A stretch of 64,000 bases of DNA. It comes from Planococcus lenghuensis (lineage in GTDB: Bacteria > Bacillota > Bacilli > Bacillales_A > Planococcaceae). Of this stretch, positions 1 through 8,886 are shown piece after piece. The stretch lies in the NCBI RefSeq assembly GCF_001999905.1, contig NZ_CP019640.1:3018001-3082000 (forward strand), written 5' to 3'. The notes beneath the pieces are model-generated. The model was given only the letters and a program-made list of their open reading frames with translations. It did no database searches and had not been told where the DNA came from. Position numbers and translations under genes: made by a program. Position 1 is the first letter of the stretch; each line of letters opens with the position of its first letter.

Positions 1-669
1 TTCCATTAGATCCACAATGGCCTGCAGGGCATCCGGCATGTACATCATGTCCATATGCGTCCCTTGCGCGATATAAGAAGCATAGCTGCCCTGTTCGAGC
101 GCTTTGTAGTAAATGTCCACTGCGTAATCGGTCGTTCCGCCACCCGGGGGTGTTACATAAGAAACGAGGCCCGGAAAGCGGACACCGCGCGTATCAACGC
201 CAAATCGGTGAAAATAATAGTCACACAGCAACTCCCCGGCGACTTTATTGACCCCGTACATCGTTGTCGGCCGTTGCAATGTATCCTGCGGGGTGCCGAT
301 TTTCGGTGTGGACGGGCCGAACGCACCGATCGAACTTGGCGTAAAAAACTGCAGACCCAGGTTTCTGGCCGTTTCCAGCGCATTCATAAGACCGCCCATG
401 TTCAAATTCCAAGCGAATAACGGATTTCCCTCGGCTTTTGCTGATAATAATGCCGCCATATGCATGATTGTGTCCGCATTAAAATCTTTCGCCAATTGCT
501 GCATCCGTTCCCCATCCGTCACATCCAATAATGCGAAATTACCGTCTTTATTTTCAATCGGACGAATATCCGTTGCCAGCACGTTTTCGACTCCATATAT
601 TTCTTGGAGTTTCCCCGTCAGTTCAGATCCAATCTGGCCGAGCGCACCAGTTATCAGTATGCGTTTCAC
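1..669 (-). CDS. tdh: L-threonine 3-dehydrogenase, NAD-epimerase type (3' end outside window)
   Basis: Minus-strand reading frame open to the window edge, so the C-terminus is missing; 223 codons are visible. It starts at a GTG at 669, seven to eight bases after a strong AGGAGG. The N-terminus [17 protein letters not shown] has the Rossmann glycine motif (GALGQIGS), and a catalytic YGVNK (YxxxK) is present, both typical of short-chain NAD-dependent epimerase-like enzymes. In the family, these oxidise L-threonine to 2-amino-3-ketobutyrate. The next gene upstream is kbl, which cleaves that product, so the pair forms the threonine-to-glycine pathway. It has its own promoter, and a terminator separates it from kbl. 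Other NAD epimerases are possible from the fold alone; the kbl context decides. Confidence 0.88.
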   Translation of the reverse strand, partial: MKRILITGALGQIGSELTGKLQEIYGVENVLATDIRPIENKDGNFALLDVTDGERMQQLAKDFNADTIMHMAALLSAKAEGNPLFAWNLNMGGLMNALETARNLGLQFFTPSSIGAFGPSTPKIGTPQDTLQRPTTMYGVNKVAGELLCDYYFHRFGVDTRGVRFPGLVSYVTPPGGGTTDYAVDIYYKALEQGSYASYIAQGTHMDMMYMPDALQAIVDLME

Positions 670-733
670 CCAATTTCCTCCTTTAAGTAAAACCATGAAC
701 GCCTTTACGCATCTCAAATTTCAATCCTTATTC

Positions 734-762
734 ATTATACGGGGGACGGCATGGGAGAACAA
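734..762 (-). promoter_or_regulatory. Sigma-A promoter for tdh
   Basis: On the minus strand a perfect -10 TATAAT (734-739) is preceded by a 17-bp spacer and a -35 of TTGTTC (757-762). It lies about 65 bases upstream of the tdh GTG and downstream of the kbl terminator, so tdh can be transcribed on its own. Confidence 0.6.
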
Positions 763-851
763 CCGGAAATAAGAAGTGAGCCGTTTTTCCTGACTTCCAG
801 TCCAATCTATGTCTCTTCAATTGGCCGGCACGCGCACAGACCTGAAAATCT

Positions 852-879
852 AAAAAGCGCACTGCCAAAATGGCAGTGC
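852..879 (-). terminator. Rho-independent terminator after kbl
   Basis: Perfect 8-bp stem GCACTGCC / GGCAGTGC with a 5-base loop, followed on the minus strand by GC and TTTTT. It sits 10 bases past the kbl stop. Confidence 0.9.
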
Positions 880-889
880 ACTGCTTGCG

Positions 890-2080
890 TCATTGAATAA
901 CGCCCAGTTCTTTGCCGACTTTTTCATATACGGCAAGCGCTTCATCAAGCATGTCTTTCGTATGGGCGGCCGTCGGCATGTTGCGGACGCGGCCGGTGCC
1001 TTTCGGAACAGTAGGGAAAACGATCGATTTTGCATACACGCCTTCTTCGAACAGGCGCTTTGAGAATTGCTGGGTCAGCTTCTCCTCACCGATAATACAC
1101 GGCGTGATCGGCGTTTCGGATTCCCCGATATTGAAGCCCAGCTCTTTCAGGCCTTTTTTCAAATAATCTCCGTTATCCCACAACTTATCATGGAGCTCCG
1201 TGGAATCGATGATCATCTGCAGCGCCGAAATGATGGCCGCTGTATCGCCGGGCGGCACTGCCGTGGAGAATAAAAACGGACGTGAGCGCACGCGCAGCCA
1301 GTCGATCAGGTTCTGCTTACCGGCAACGTAACCGCCGACCACACCGACCGCTTTTGATAGCGTGCCCATCTGCATATCAACTTCTTTTTCCAGACCGAAA
1401 TGCTTTACAGTTCCTTTCCCTTTGCCGGTCACGCCGGATCCATGGGCGTCATCGACATACGAGATGAGGTCGAATTCCTTCGCGATTTCCACGATTTCCG
1501 GTAGCTTAGCAATGTCGCCGTCCATTGAGAATACGCCGTCTGTGATAACCATGACTTTATTGTACAGACCGGATTCTGTCGCTTCTTTCGCCTTCGCCCG
1601 CAAGTCTTCCATATCGGAATGCTTGTACGCGATGATCTTCGCTTTCGACAGTCGGCAGCCATCGATGATCGAAGCATGGTTCAGCTGATCGGACAGGATC
1701 GCATCATTCTTATCCATGACTGCAGAAATCGCCGCCATATTGCAATTGAAGCCGGATTGATACGAAATCGCCGCTTCCGTCCCTTTGAACTCGGCAAGCT
1801 TATCTTCAAGCTGCACGTGCAGGTCGAGCGTACCGTTGATCGAACGCACTGCACCTGCGCCAACGCCGTATTTGTCGATCGTTTCTTTTGCGACCTTTTT
1901 CAATTCGTCGTTCGTTGCAAGGCCCAGATAGTTATTGGATGATAAGTTGATCAGTTCTTTCCCGCGGACTTTGATGATCGGGCCATTCGGGCCTTCAACC
2001 GGATCCACTTCATTGTACAGCCCCTGCTCTTTCAATTCCTGCAGGTTATCGTTCAGGAATGCATCAAGTGTTTTTGACAA
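890..2080 (-). CDS. kbl: Glycine C-acetyltransferase (2-amino-3-ketobutyrate CoA ligase)
   Basis: PLP-dependent alpha-oxoamine synthase, 396 aa from the chosen start. It cleaves 2-amino-3-ketobutyrate with CoA to glycine and acetyl-CoA. The sequence shows the family motifs LSSNNYLG near residue 47, [21 protein letters not shown] and the PLP lysine in GTLSKAVG (about residue 243). I chose TTG at 2080 because AAAGGAAGAGG lies just upstream and the resulting N-terminus ([12 protein letters not shown]) matches the family. An ATG at 2116 would add 12 residues but has no good ribosome binding site. It is followed by a terminator and then tdh, which makes its substrate. Confidence 0.95.
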   Translation of the reverse strand: MSKTLDAFLNDNLQELKEQGLYNEVDPVEGPNGPIIKVRGKELINLSSNNYLGLATNDELKKVAKETIDKYGVGAGAVRSINGTLDLHVQLEDKLAEFKGTEAAISYQSGFNCNMAAISAVMDKNDAILSDQLNHASIIDGCRLSKAKIIAYKHSDMEDLRAKAKEATESGLYNKVMVITDGVFSMDGDIAKLPEIVEIAKEFDLISYVDDAHGSGVTGKGKGTVKHFGLEKEVDMQMGTLSKAVGVVGGYVAGKQNLIDWLRVRSRPFLFSTAVPPGDTAAIISALQMIIDSTELHDKLWDNGDYLKKGLKELGFNIGESETPITPCIIGEEKLTQQFSKRLFEEGVYAKSIVFPTVPKGTGRVRNMPTAAHTKDMLDEALAVYEKVGKELGVIQ

Positions 2081-2159
2081 TGTCCTCTTCCTTTCGCACA
2101 AAATTCTCTTCTTCATCTTACCATAAGGGGAATTGAGGCAGGAAGGAAGGGACTGCCGG

Positions 2160-2230
2160 GATTTGCGAGCTTTATTTCTGGAATACGAGCTTTATTTTGG
2201 ATTTACGAGCGATAGAGCGGATTTTCATTC
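2160..2230. repeat. Short array with 20-bp period, core ACGAGC
   Basis: Between the M6 protease gene and kbl, the hexamer GCGAGC/ACGAGC recurs at 2165, 2185 and 2205, exactly 20 bp apart, each preceded by GATTT or GGAAT and twice followed by TTTATTT. No coding potential was recognised. Confidence 0.6.
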
Positions 2231-2293
2231 CAAAGACAAAAAAGTGTTATGTAAATCAATCCGGTGGTCTAAAAAAAGGTGGCATACCCCAAG

Positions 2294-2394
2294 TATGATC
2301 GATAACCACCTGTTTATGATCGTTATTTTCCGTTTATGATCGATAACAGAGACTTATGATCGTTATTTTCTATTTATAATCGATAAGGTCGAAA
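2294..2394. repeat. Array with 20-21-bp period, core TATGATCG(A/T)TA
   Basis: The core TATGATCG starts at 2294, 2315, 2335 and 2355, with a variant TATAATCG at 2375. The copies alternate between GATAA and GTTATTTTC after the core. Spacings are 21, 20, 20 and 20 bp. The array lies directly upstream of the protease terminator in a 387-base gap without a gene. The rest of the gap (2231-2293) shows nothing recognisable. Confidence 0.75.
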
Positions 2395-2434
2395 TCTATT
2401 TTATTTCGCAGATTAATGATACTCATCCATAAGA

Positions 2435-2459
2435 AAAAGCGGGCTTGTGGCCCGCTTTT
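2435..2459 (-). terminator. Terminator after the M6 protease gene
   Basis: GCGGGC / GCCCGC stem with loop TTGTG, extended by AAAA / TTTT flanks. It lies 9 bases past the stop codon at 2468. Confidence 0.88.
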
Positions 2460-2467
2460 CGTAAGAC

Positions 2468-4666
2468 TTATTCGCCGCTGTTGTTTCCTGCGCCTTTATT
2501 CGGATTATCGATCTTGTACTGTACTTCGTACGTGAATTCCTGTGCATTGCCCTGTCCCGGCTGCGCGGCGTATGAAGTAATCATTTTCACGTTGCCTTCC
2601 CGGAAGACGTTTTGAAGGTCCAATGCTTCTTCTTCCGTTACATTGAATGGGTCCACATGGAAAACATGCTGCTGACCATTCTTCTTTGTCTGGACGAATG
2701 TCGTCGTGAAGTCGACATATTCACCTTTCAATTGGCCAAGTGATTGGAATGGCTCTGTCGATGACCCGTCTGCAAAGAAATCTCCCAACGACACATTCTT
2801 GATGAACCAGCCTGTGTCGTTATAGCCCCAGTCCGTGAGATTACGGAATGAAACCAGAATGTCGCGGCCTGCATACGCCGAGAGGTCGAATGTCTCTGTT
2901 GACCAGTTCAGCTTATGACCAGTGAAGCCCGGAACGTTCTCTTTAATTTTCGGGTACCCCTCTTCCACGACATCTATGCGCGTGTTTTCATTGGCTAACG
3001 ACGTCCATGTTTCCCCATTATCAGTGGAAACTTGAACGACCCCATAATCCCATTGTTCTTCGATGTCATAATAATGATCGAATGTCAGGACTGGATTGTC
3101 TGCCGGTACAGTAGCCCCAAAAATCAACGCCTGATCCACTTCATCTCCGTTGTTTGCGTGCAATACCTGCTCGGTCTCATCCAATGGGTTAGCTGCAGTA
3201 CTCCATTCCAGCGGGAGGAAAGCGACGCCATCGAATTCCATACCGCGTACTGTGGTATCGAAGTTGAATTCCTTGAAATCGCCGCCCCATGCCGGAACGC
3301 CTTCTTTTTCGAATGTAATGGCTTTTTCAAAATCGACCGTCTTGCCGCGCACGGTGCCTTCTGAATCAACCGGCAATGTGCGAAGGTCGATGCTGTCGAT
3401 ATTGTAATCACTGCTGACTTTCGAATGGTCGAGAGTCAGGGCTGCCATGAAATTCTGGTAGAGCGTATTGAATGATTTATCCGAACCAAATTCGGCAAGC
3501 TTTTGGTCGATGCTGGCCATGCCTTGATTTTCCCCATCCGTTGCAAGCTCACGGATGAACTCTTTGCCGAATTTATCGTGCATATAAAGTGTGAACAGAT
3601 AGGTCTGGCCGTAATCAGCGATCGTTTCAGGACCAGTTACCGCTCCATAATGCTCATCCCAGTTCACGAGTGAGTTTTCCGGGTGATCCAGATAGAAATT
3701 GATCGAACCGGCATCATGCCCATAGCCGCCGAGGTATTCAGAGAAAGTCGAGAACCCTTCGTTCAGCCAAGTTGTCTCCGCTCCGTCGTTATCCGCCTGA
3801 ATCAAGTGCTGCAGTTCATGGATCGTTGTGCCAAAGAAGGTGTTTTCGAGACGGGTATCCCACGAATTCGTATCAATCGTAATGATATTTCGGTCGATAT
3901 AATTTTCAAGCGTCTGCCAGAAGAAGCCCGCGACGAAGAATGGATAATCCGGATTGTTCCAGCCTTCATCGACAATATTATCAACGAGCATGATCACTTT
4001 ATCGGAACCCTCATAGTAACCCTCAGGCAATCCCACTATCCCCGGAAGAGGGGAATTGGAGCCATCCAGTGGATCCGGTATTCCGAAGAACTCAGTCGCT
4101 TTCGGATAAATATTGCTGTCAAATTCATTGCGCAGCTTATCAACCTGTGCTTGTGTTACTATATCAGCCGGCTTTGGATTGTTAGGGCCATAAGCAAGAT
4201 CGTTGGCCACCCAAATTTCGACATTCTCCCCGACGCTGCGAAGTGTGAATTCTTTGAACGCAAGCTCCCGGGTAAGGAATAGTTTTGTTCCGCCGTCAAA
4301 CGTGAATGGGTTATCAGCAGTTGTTTCAGATCCATCACCGGCAGTCCCATCTCCCGGTTGGTTCTTTCCTTTACCCGTCTGGGTTTTGTCATTGCCGGCA
4401 TCTTTCCCTTTCGTTTTACCACCCGTCAGCTTGTCCTGCACTTGTTCAGCCTGTGCTTTGATTTTTTCAGCTGCTTGCTGCTGGAACTCTTCGCTTTCTG
4501 CTAACTGGTTCAGCTTTTGGTCAATGTCGACCCGGTCACCATAGCGTTCTGTGTTCCAGTTTTCGGTCTGAACTTTCGGCTCTTCCACGTTTGCCGTGGC
4601 CGGCGCTGCAAGTGAGAGTGTCAGGATGCTGGCTATTACGATTGTGCCCCATTTACTTTTTCCCAT
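2468..4666 (-). CDS. Secreted zinc metalloprotease, M6 (immune inhibitor A-like)
   Basis: 732-aa exported protein. The first ~26 residues form a signal peptide (hydrophobic IVIASILTLSLAAPATA). A charged linker rich in K, G, D and T runs to about residue 115. The zinc-protease motif HELQH is at residues 283-287, with the further ligand region WLNEGF around 300-305. The C-terminal half has a beta-sandwich/MAM-like domain (YDIEEQWDYGVVQVSTDNG), as in InhA proteases. Family members degrade extracellular proteins; the actual substrate is unknown. The gene is alone between two terminators. M30 (hyicolysin-like) proteases have a similar zinc motif, so the exact family is less certain than the enzyme class. 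Confidence 0.85.
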   Translation of the reverse strand: MGKSKWGTIVIASILTLSLAAPATANVEEPKVQTENWNTERYGDRVDIDQKLNQLAESEEFQQQAAEKIKAQAEQVQDKLTGGKTKGKDAGNDKTQTGKGKNQPGDGTAGDGSETTADNPFTFDGGTKLFLTRELAFKEFTLRSVGENVEIWVANDLAYGPNNPKPADIVTQAQVDKLRNEFDSNIYPKATEFFGIPDPLDGSNSPLPGIVGLPEGYYEGSDKVIMLVDNIVDEGWNNPDYPFFVAGFFWQTLENYIDRNIITIDTNSWDTRLENTFFGTTIHELQHLIQADNDGAETTWLNEGFSTFSEYLGGYGHDAGSINFYLDHPENSLVNWDEHYGAVTGPETIADYGQTYLFTLYMHDKFGKEFIRELATDGENQGMASIDQKLAEFGSDKSFNTLYQNFMAALTLDHSKVSSDYNIDSIDLRTLPVDSEGTVRGKTVDFEKAITFEKEGVPAWGGDFKEFNFDTTVRGMEFDGVAFLPLEWSTAANPLDETEQVLHANNGDEVDQALIFGATVPADNPVLTFDHYYDIEEQWDYGVVQVSTDNGETWTSLANENTRIDVVEEGYPKIKENVPGFTGHKLNWSTETFDLSAYAGRDILVSFRNLTDWGYNDTGWFIKNVSLGDFFADGSSTEPFQSLGQLKGEYVDFTTTFVQTKKNGQQHVFHVDPFNVTEEEALDLQNVFREGNVKMITSYAAQPGQGNAQEFTYEVQYKIDNPNKGAGNNSGE

Positions 4667-4708
4667 TTCCCTTCCCCTTCCGAATTCAGAATTTACCGCT
4701 AAATTAAG

Positions 4709-4726
4709 ATTATCATTTCTGATAAT
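4709..4726. promoter_or_regulatory. Palindrome upstream of the M6 protease gene (candidate operator)
   Basis: ATTATCA-TTTC-TGATAAT is a perfect 7-bp inverted repeat about 43 bases upstream of the protease ATG. Its arms resemble Fur-box halves, but in the opposite arrangement (ATTATCA before TGATAAT), so I do not assign it to Fur. Confidence 0.4.
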
Positions 4727-4835
4727 TCAGAAACATAAGAAATAGTGACTATTTTCTCCGTGTCCACAGCGACCATGTTCCTTTTTCTCCAATTAGCACT
4801 TGAGTCACGAAATTGCCTGACTGCTTTTTTGCCAC

Positions 4836-4872
4836 AAAAAAACAGGCAGATCCGCTTTGTGCGAATCCGCCT
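4836..4872 (-). terminator. Terminator after mccB
   Basis: 12-bp stem (AGGCGGATTCGC with AGGCAGATCCGC, two G-T pairs), 5-base loop, then a 7-base T run on the minus strand. It is about 20 bases past the mccB stop. Confidence 0.88.
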
Positions 4873-4892
4873 GCCCTCTATAGTTATCCTGT

Positions 4893-6029
4893 TCACTCGC
4901 CAGCGAGTGCATTCTCCAGATCTTCAATTAAGTCTTCCACATCTTCGATTCCGACCGACACGCGCACAAGGCCTTCGGAAATACCGAGTTCCGCACGGCG
5001 TTCCGGCGGGATGGACGCGTGCGTCATGAGTGATGGCACAGAGATCAGGCTTTCCACTGCCCCTAAGCTTTCTGCAAGTGTGAAGTAGCGGACTTTGTCG
5101 AGCAGTTTATGCGCTGCATCCACGGTACCGACATCAAATGAAATCATGCCGCCGAAACCGGTCGCCTGTTTTTTCATGATGTCGTGGCCGCGATGGCTTT
5201 CAAGGCCCGGGTAGAACACGTTTTTCACATTGTCATTGCCGTCCAGGAATTCCGCGACGCGCTTCGCATTCTGGTTGGTTTCTTCCATGCGGATACCGAG
5301 CGTTTTCAGGCCACGGATTAAGAGCCAGCAGTCCTGCGGTCCAGGCACTGCGCCGACCGAGTTCTGGATGAAATGAAGATCGGAAGCGAGCTGTTCGGAG
5401 TTCACGACAACAAGACCCGCCACGACGTCACTGTGGCCGCCGATGTATTTCGTCGCGCTGTGCAGCACGATGTCAGCGCCGAGTTTGATCGGGCTTTGCA
5501 GATATGGCGTCATGAACGTGTTATCCACGATCGTCAGCAGGTTTTTCGATTTAGCGAATTGTGCCACTTCTTCGATGTCCGTCACTTTCAGAAGCGGATT
5601 GGTCGGCGTCTCGACGAAAATCGCTTTCGTGTTGTCGCGGACCGCCGCTTTCACTTCGTCCAGATTGCCGGTATCGACGAATGTATGTTCCAGACCGAAG
5701 CGGTTCAGCACTTTCGTCATGACGCGGTATGTCCCGCCGTAGACGTCATCTGTCAGCACGACGTGATCTCCTGCAGAGAACATCATCATGACCGACGAAA
5801 TCGCTGCCATACCGGAACCGAATGCAAACCCGGCATGCCCGCCTTCGATATCCGCGATCAATTCCTCCAGCGCGTGGCGGGTCGGATTGCCTGTACGGGA
5901 ATACTCGTACTTGAAATTGCCGACCCCTTCCTGCTTATACGTGCTTACCTGGTAAATCGGCGTGGAAACGGCACCTGTGTGCTCGTCGCCGAAAATGCCG
6001 CCGTGGATCAGTCTCGTTTTCGGTCTCAT
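4893..6029 (-). CDS. mccB: Cystathionine gamma-lyase / homocysteine gamma-lyase
   Basis: 378-aa PLP enzyme of the Cys/Met metabolism family. Visible signatures are YSRTGNPT near residue 44, GSGMAA near 71 and the PLP lysine in SATKYIGGHSD (K194). In Bacillales MccB splits cystathionine to cysteine, 2-oxobutyrate and ammonia and also desulfurates homocysteine. It is the last gene of yrrT-luxS-mccA-mccB and overlaps mccA by ATGA, so the two are translationally coupled. A cystathionine gamma-synthase (MetI-type) has the same fold; pairing with MccA favours MccB. A terminator follows. Confidence 0.9.
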   Translation of the reverse strand: MRPKTRLIHGGIFGDEHTGAVSTPIYQVSTYKQEGVGNFKYEYSRTGNPTRHALEELIADIEGGHAGFAFGSGMAAISSVMMMFSAGDHVVLTDDVYGGTYRVMTKVLNRFGLEHTFVDTGNLDEVKAAVRDNTKAIFVETPTNPLLKVTDIEEVAQFAKSKNLLTIVDNTFMTPYLQSPIKLGADIVLHSATKYIGGHSDVVAGLVVVNSEQLASDLHFIQNSVGAVPGPQDCWLLIRGLKTLGIRMEETNQNAKRVAEFLDGNDNVKNVFYPGLESHRGHDIMKKQATGFGGMISFDVGTVDAAHKLLDKVRYFTLAESLGAVESLISVPSLMTHASIPPERRAELGISEGLVRVSVGIEDVEDLIEDLENALAGE

Positions 6030-6964
6030 TTCGCTTCCTCCTCTTCGAATGTCTGTCCGTATATGTTCTGGCTCAAATAGCGCTCGCTCGAATCCGCAAA
6101 CACCGTTACGATATGGCTGCCGGGTGCTGCAGTTTCCGCTTCCCGCAGTGCAGCCGCAAACGCCGCACCGGAAGAGCTGCCGACAAGGAGCCCTTCCTTG
6201 GCCGCCAGCACGGTCAACGCCGCGAATGCTTCCTTATCATGAATCGTGTGGATTGCATCAAAATAGTCCGGATCCATGTAATCCGGCAGGAACTCCATGC
6301 CGATGCCTTCTGTGAGATGTGGTCCCGGTTCGCCGCCATTCAAGATGGAGCCTTGCGGTTCAACGATGACCGTCTTTACATCCGGCTTTTTGGATTTGAG
6401 AAAACGGCTCATGCCCATGAACGTCCCGCCGGAGCCAGCGCCGGCGACGAAGATATCGATCTCGCCGTCAAGCGCATTCCAGATTTCCGGTCCCATCGTC
6501 CGGACGTACGTTTCCGGATTGGCCGGATTGCCGAATTGAAGCGGCAGAAACGCCTGCTCTTCTTCCGCGATCTGCTGCGCTTTTTCAATCGCGCCTTTCA
6601 TGCCCTCGTCCGTCGGCGTGTTAATGACTTCCGCGCCAAGTGCCCGCATGAGCGTCTGCTTTTCTTCACTGAACCGCTCCGGTACGACGAACTTCACTTT
6701 ATAACCTTTTCCGATTGCGGCAATCGCCACACCGATGCCGGTGTTGCCCGCTGTCGGTTCAACGATCGTACCGCCCGGTTCCAGCACGCCGCGCGCTTCA
6801 GCGTCTTCAAGCAGTGACAGGCCGAGACGGTCCTTTACACTGCCGCCCGGATTAAAGTATTCCAGTTTCGCAAAAATACGGCAGCCGTTCGGGATTGCCA
6901 CATGGGTCAGTTCCAGTAGTGGCGTATTCCCGATCAGCTGCTGAATGGAAGTTACATATGTCAT
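6026..6964 (-). CDS. mccA: O-acetylserine-dependent cystathionine beta-synthase
   Basis: 312-aa PLP beta-family enzyme. The lysine that binds PLP is K44 in GGSVKDR, followed by the asparagine loop PTAGNTGIG and GSGGT further on, all typical of cysteine synthase-fold proteins. In Bacillus subtilis MccA joins O-acetylserine and homocysteine to cystathionine, which MccB then cleaves. A plain cysteine synthase (CysK) would look similar, but placement between luxS and mccB supports MccA. It follows luxS by 12 bases and overlaps mccB by four. Confidence 0.9.
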   Translation of the reverse strand: MTYVTSIQQLIGNTPLLELTHVAIPNGCRIFAKLEYFNPGGSVKDRLGLSLLEDAEARGVLEPGGTIVEPTAGNTGIGVAIAAIGKGYKVKFVVPERFSEEKQTLMRALGAEVINTPTDEGMKGAIEKAQQIAEEEQAFLPLQFGNPANPETYVRTMGPEIWNALDGEIDIFVAGAGSGGTFMGMSRFLKSKKPDVKTVIVEPQGSILNGGEPGPHLTEGIGMEFLPDYMDPDYFDAIHTIHDKEAFAALTVLAAKEGLLVGSSSGAAFAAALREAETAAPGSHIVTVFADSSERYLSQNIYGQTFEEEEAK

Positions 6965-6976
6965 CTCTTTTAACCC

Positions 6977-7453
6977 TTACACCGTTTCTTCTTCAGCGAA
7001 GACGACGCGCCATTCATCTTTTTTCTCGAGCATTTCACGCGCGAGTTCCTGTGCGTCTTCCAGGCTGTGGCTCGCTGCCCATCCGCACTGCACTTCATTG
7101 CTTGCCGGCACTTCCGTCGCTTCGAGAACATCTTTCAGTGTCGCTTCGATGATGTTCAGCACGTCCTCGTAATCGTCGTGATTGATGAGGGACATATAGA
7201 AGCCGGTCTGGCAGCCCATCGGTCCGATGTCGATGATTTTATCGGAATGGTTGCGGCTCAGTTCCGCCATCAAATGCTCAAGCGAATGCAGCCCTTTCAT
7301 TTCCATGTGCTCTTTGTTCGGCTGTTTGAAGCGGATATCGTATTTGTAAAGCGTATCTCCGCTTGCCCCTTCTTTGACGCCTGCCAGGCGGATGTAAGGT
7401 GCCACTACTTTCGTGTGATCGAGGTTAAAGCTTTCAACATTCATTTTTTTCAT
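6977..7453 (-). CDS. luxS: S-ribosylhomocysteine lyase (autoinducer-2 synthesis)
   Basis: 158-aa LuxS. The metal-binding HSLEH motif is at residues 56-60, the catalytic cysteine in MGCQTGFYM (about C81), and a further conserved cysteine in QCGWA (about C123). It converts S-ribosylhomocysteine to homocysteine and DPD, the precursor of AI-2. The start ATG follows AAAAGGAG by a normal spacing. It stands between yrrT and mccA, where B. subtilis has mtnN; that arrangement supplies homocysteine straight to MccA. No mtnN is seen in the window. Confidence 0.95.
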   Translation of the reverse strand: MKKMNVESFNLDHTKVVAPYIRLAGVKEGASGDTLYKYDIRFKQPNKEHMEMKGLHSLEHLMAELSRNHSDKIIDIGPMGCQTGFYMSLINHDDYEDVLNIIEATLKDVLEATEVPASNEVQCGWAASHSLEDAQELAREMLEKKDEWRVVFAEEETV

Positions 7454-7477
7454 GGAAATCGCTCCTTTTCGAGTGAG

Positions 7478-8113
7478 TTACTTCTTCGTCGCGTCCATCA
7501 GCCAGACATAATCATTCAGTTGTGTAAATTCTACCGCAAATCCGACTGATTCGAAAATGTCCTGCATAACCGGAAGTGTCGTATAATATTCCCGGTTCAA
7601 ATCTTCGACAAGGTCCTTGAAGCCGCGGGATTCCTCGTAGCGGATCCGTTCCTGCTTCGCTTCTTCCGACTCGAATACCGTGTCAGCAAACACCACTTTG
7701 CCGCCTGCCGGCAGTTCGGAGGCATAGCGTTTGATGGCCTGCGCTTTTTCCCCGTCTGTCAGGTGGTGGAACGCATAACTGCTGACAAATGTGTTCGGCT
7801 TGGTATCCAGCTGATACTCGATAAAATCTCCATCAATGATTGTCGCTTCCGGATATTTTTCAGAAGCGGCTTTTTTCATGGCGCCATTCGGCTCGACACC
7901 GACTGCTTCCAGTTCCCGCTCCTGCAATTTTTCCAGCAAATTACCTGTCCCGGTCCCAAACTCAACGACCGGGCTCACAGCACGCGCGGCGACCGCTTCA
8001 AGAATGGCTTCATAATGCGCAAACACATCCGCGTATTGAGGGTCCTGCCCGCCAACCGACTCATCATACGTGTGTGCCCACTCATCAAATATTTCTACGA
8101 ATTCGCGTCCCAT
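7478..8113 (-). CDS. yrrT: Class I SAM-dependent methyltransferase YrrT
   Basis: 211 aa. It has the SAM-binding motif I (VVEFGTGTGNLLEKL) near residue 45 and a Rossmann methyltransferase layout. First gene of the yrrT-luxS-mccA-mccB operon; YrrT is a putative methyltransferase linked to the methionine-to-cysteine route in Bacillales. The acceptor substrate is unknown. A clear promoter with an inverted repeat lies directly upstream; luxS begins 24 bases after its stop. Confidence 0.82.
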   Translation of the reverse strand: MGREFVEIFDEWAHTYDESVGGQDPQYADVFAHYEAILEAVAARAVSPVVEFGTGTGNLLEKLQERELEAVGVEPNGAMKKAASEKYPEATIIDGDFIEYQLDTKPNTFVSSYAFHHLTDGEKAQAIKRYASELPAGGKVVFADTVFESEEAKQERIRYEESRGFKDLVEDLNREYYTTLPVMQDIFESVGFAVEFTQLNDYVWLMDATKK

Positions 8114-8147
8114 CCGGTATTCTCCTTTTGTTTTTCCGTCTTTTTCT

Positions 8148-8178
8148 AATAAAACCTATAAGACTACTAGGGTTTATT
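8148..8178. promoter_or_regulatory. Inverted repeat overlapping the yrrT promoter (candidate operator)
   Basis: AATAAAACC and GGTTTATT face each other across about 14 bp, covering the -10 box and the start of the transcript. A repressor bound here would block RNA polymerase. CymR, which controls the B. subtilis yrrT operon, is the obvious candidate, but I cannot confirm its consensus from sequence alone. Confidence 0.45.
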
Positions 8179-8204
8179 ATACTTGATTTGACGGGTTCCT
8201 TCAA
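8176..8204 (-). promoter_or_regulatory. Sigma-A promoter of the yrrT-luxS-mccA-mccB operon
   Basis: -35 TTGAAG (8199-8204), 17-bp spacer, perfect -10 TATAAT (8176-8181) on the minus strand, about 60 bases upstream of the yrrT ATG. Confidence 0.75.
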
Positions 8205-8219
8205 ACATCCGGATTATAT

Positions 8220-8867
8220 TCACAGGCGGACAGCGCTTGGCGTTTCCGGTTTACCGGGCAGCAGGCGCAACAGCAGGCTGCGGCATTGTGGAATCGAATA
8301 TTGGGCGATGGCGCCGGTTCCGAATGCCACAATGACTGTGCCAATGCCGACCGGGCCGCCGAGCAGCCAGCCGAGTGCTGCGACGGTCACTTCGATCATC
8401 ATGCGCACCGTGCGGATGCTCCATCCGGTTTTTTCAACAAGGAACAGCATAAGCCCGTCACGGGGACCTGCCCCCATTTGCGGTGACACATACACGCCGA
8501 TACCGTATGCGTAAACGAATAAGCCGGCCATGAAGATCACAATCTGGCCCGCCAGCGCATCGATATCCGGCAGCAAGAAATTGAAAATATCGATGAACAC
8601 CCCGACGAGAATCATATTGAGGATCGTGCCAAGCTGCGGGCGCTGTTTCGTGACAGCCACTGTAATCGCAACGATGGCCAGCCCGATGAGGATTGACCAT
8701 GTGCCGATTGACAGCCCAAAGTTTTTGAACAGCCCGATGGCGAGCACGTCCCATGGACCGACGCCGAGCAGCCGGCCTTTGATCATCATCGAAATGCCGA
8801 GCGCCAAAATAATGAGACCCACCGTGAAAAATCCCCATTGCAGCACTGTTTTCTTATTCAAATCCAT
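8220..8867 (-). CDS. YczE/YyaS/YitT-family integral membrane protein
   Basis: 215-aa hydrophobic protein with about five membrane segments and the family-like stretches GVGPWDV (about residue 36) and GAGPRDGLML (about residue 132). The function of the family is unsettled; some members influence secondary metabolite production. It follows ybaK by 19 bases and is probably the last gene of a topB-ybaK unit. No terminator is visible before the yrrT promoter, so some read-through is possible. Confidence 0.72.
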   Translation of the reverse strand: MDLNKKTVLQWGFFTVGLIILALGISMMIKGRLLGVGPWDVLAIGLFKNFGLSIGTWSILIGLAIVAITVAVTKQRPQLGTILNMILVGVFIDIFNFLLPDIDALAGQIVIFMAGLFVYAYGIGVYVSPQMGAGPRDGLMLFLVEKTGWSIRTVRMMIEVTVAALGWLLGGPVGIGTVIVAFGTGAIAQYSIPQCRSLLLRLLPGKPETPSAVRL

Positions 8868-8886
8868 TCCTTCTTTCTATGTGCAG

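Noticed and set aside
4709-4726. Fur box upstream of the protease gene
   Set aside because: The half-sites are in the reverse order compared with the Fur 7-1-7 consensus.
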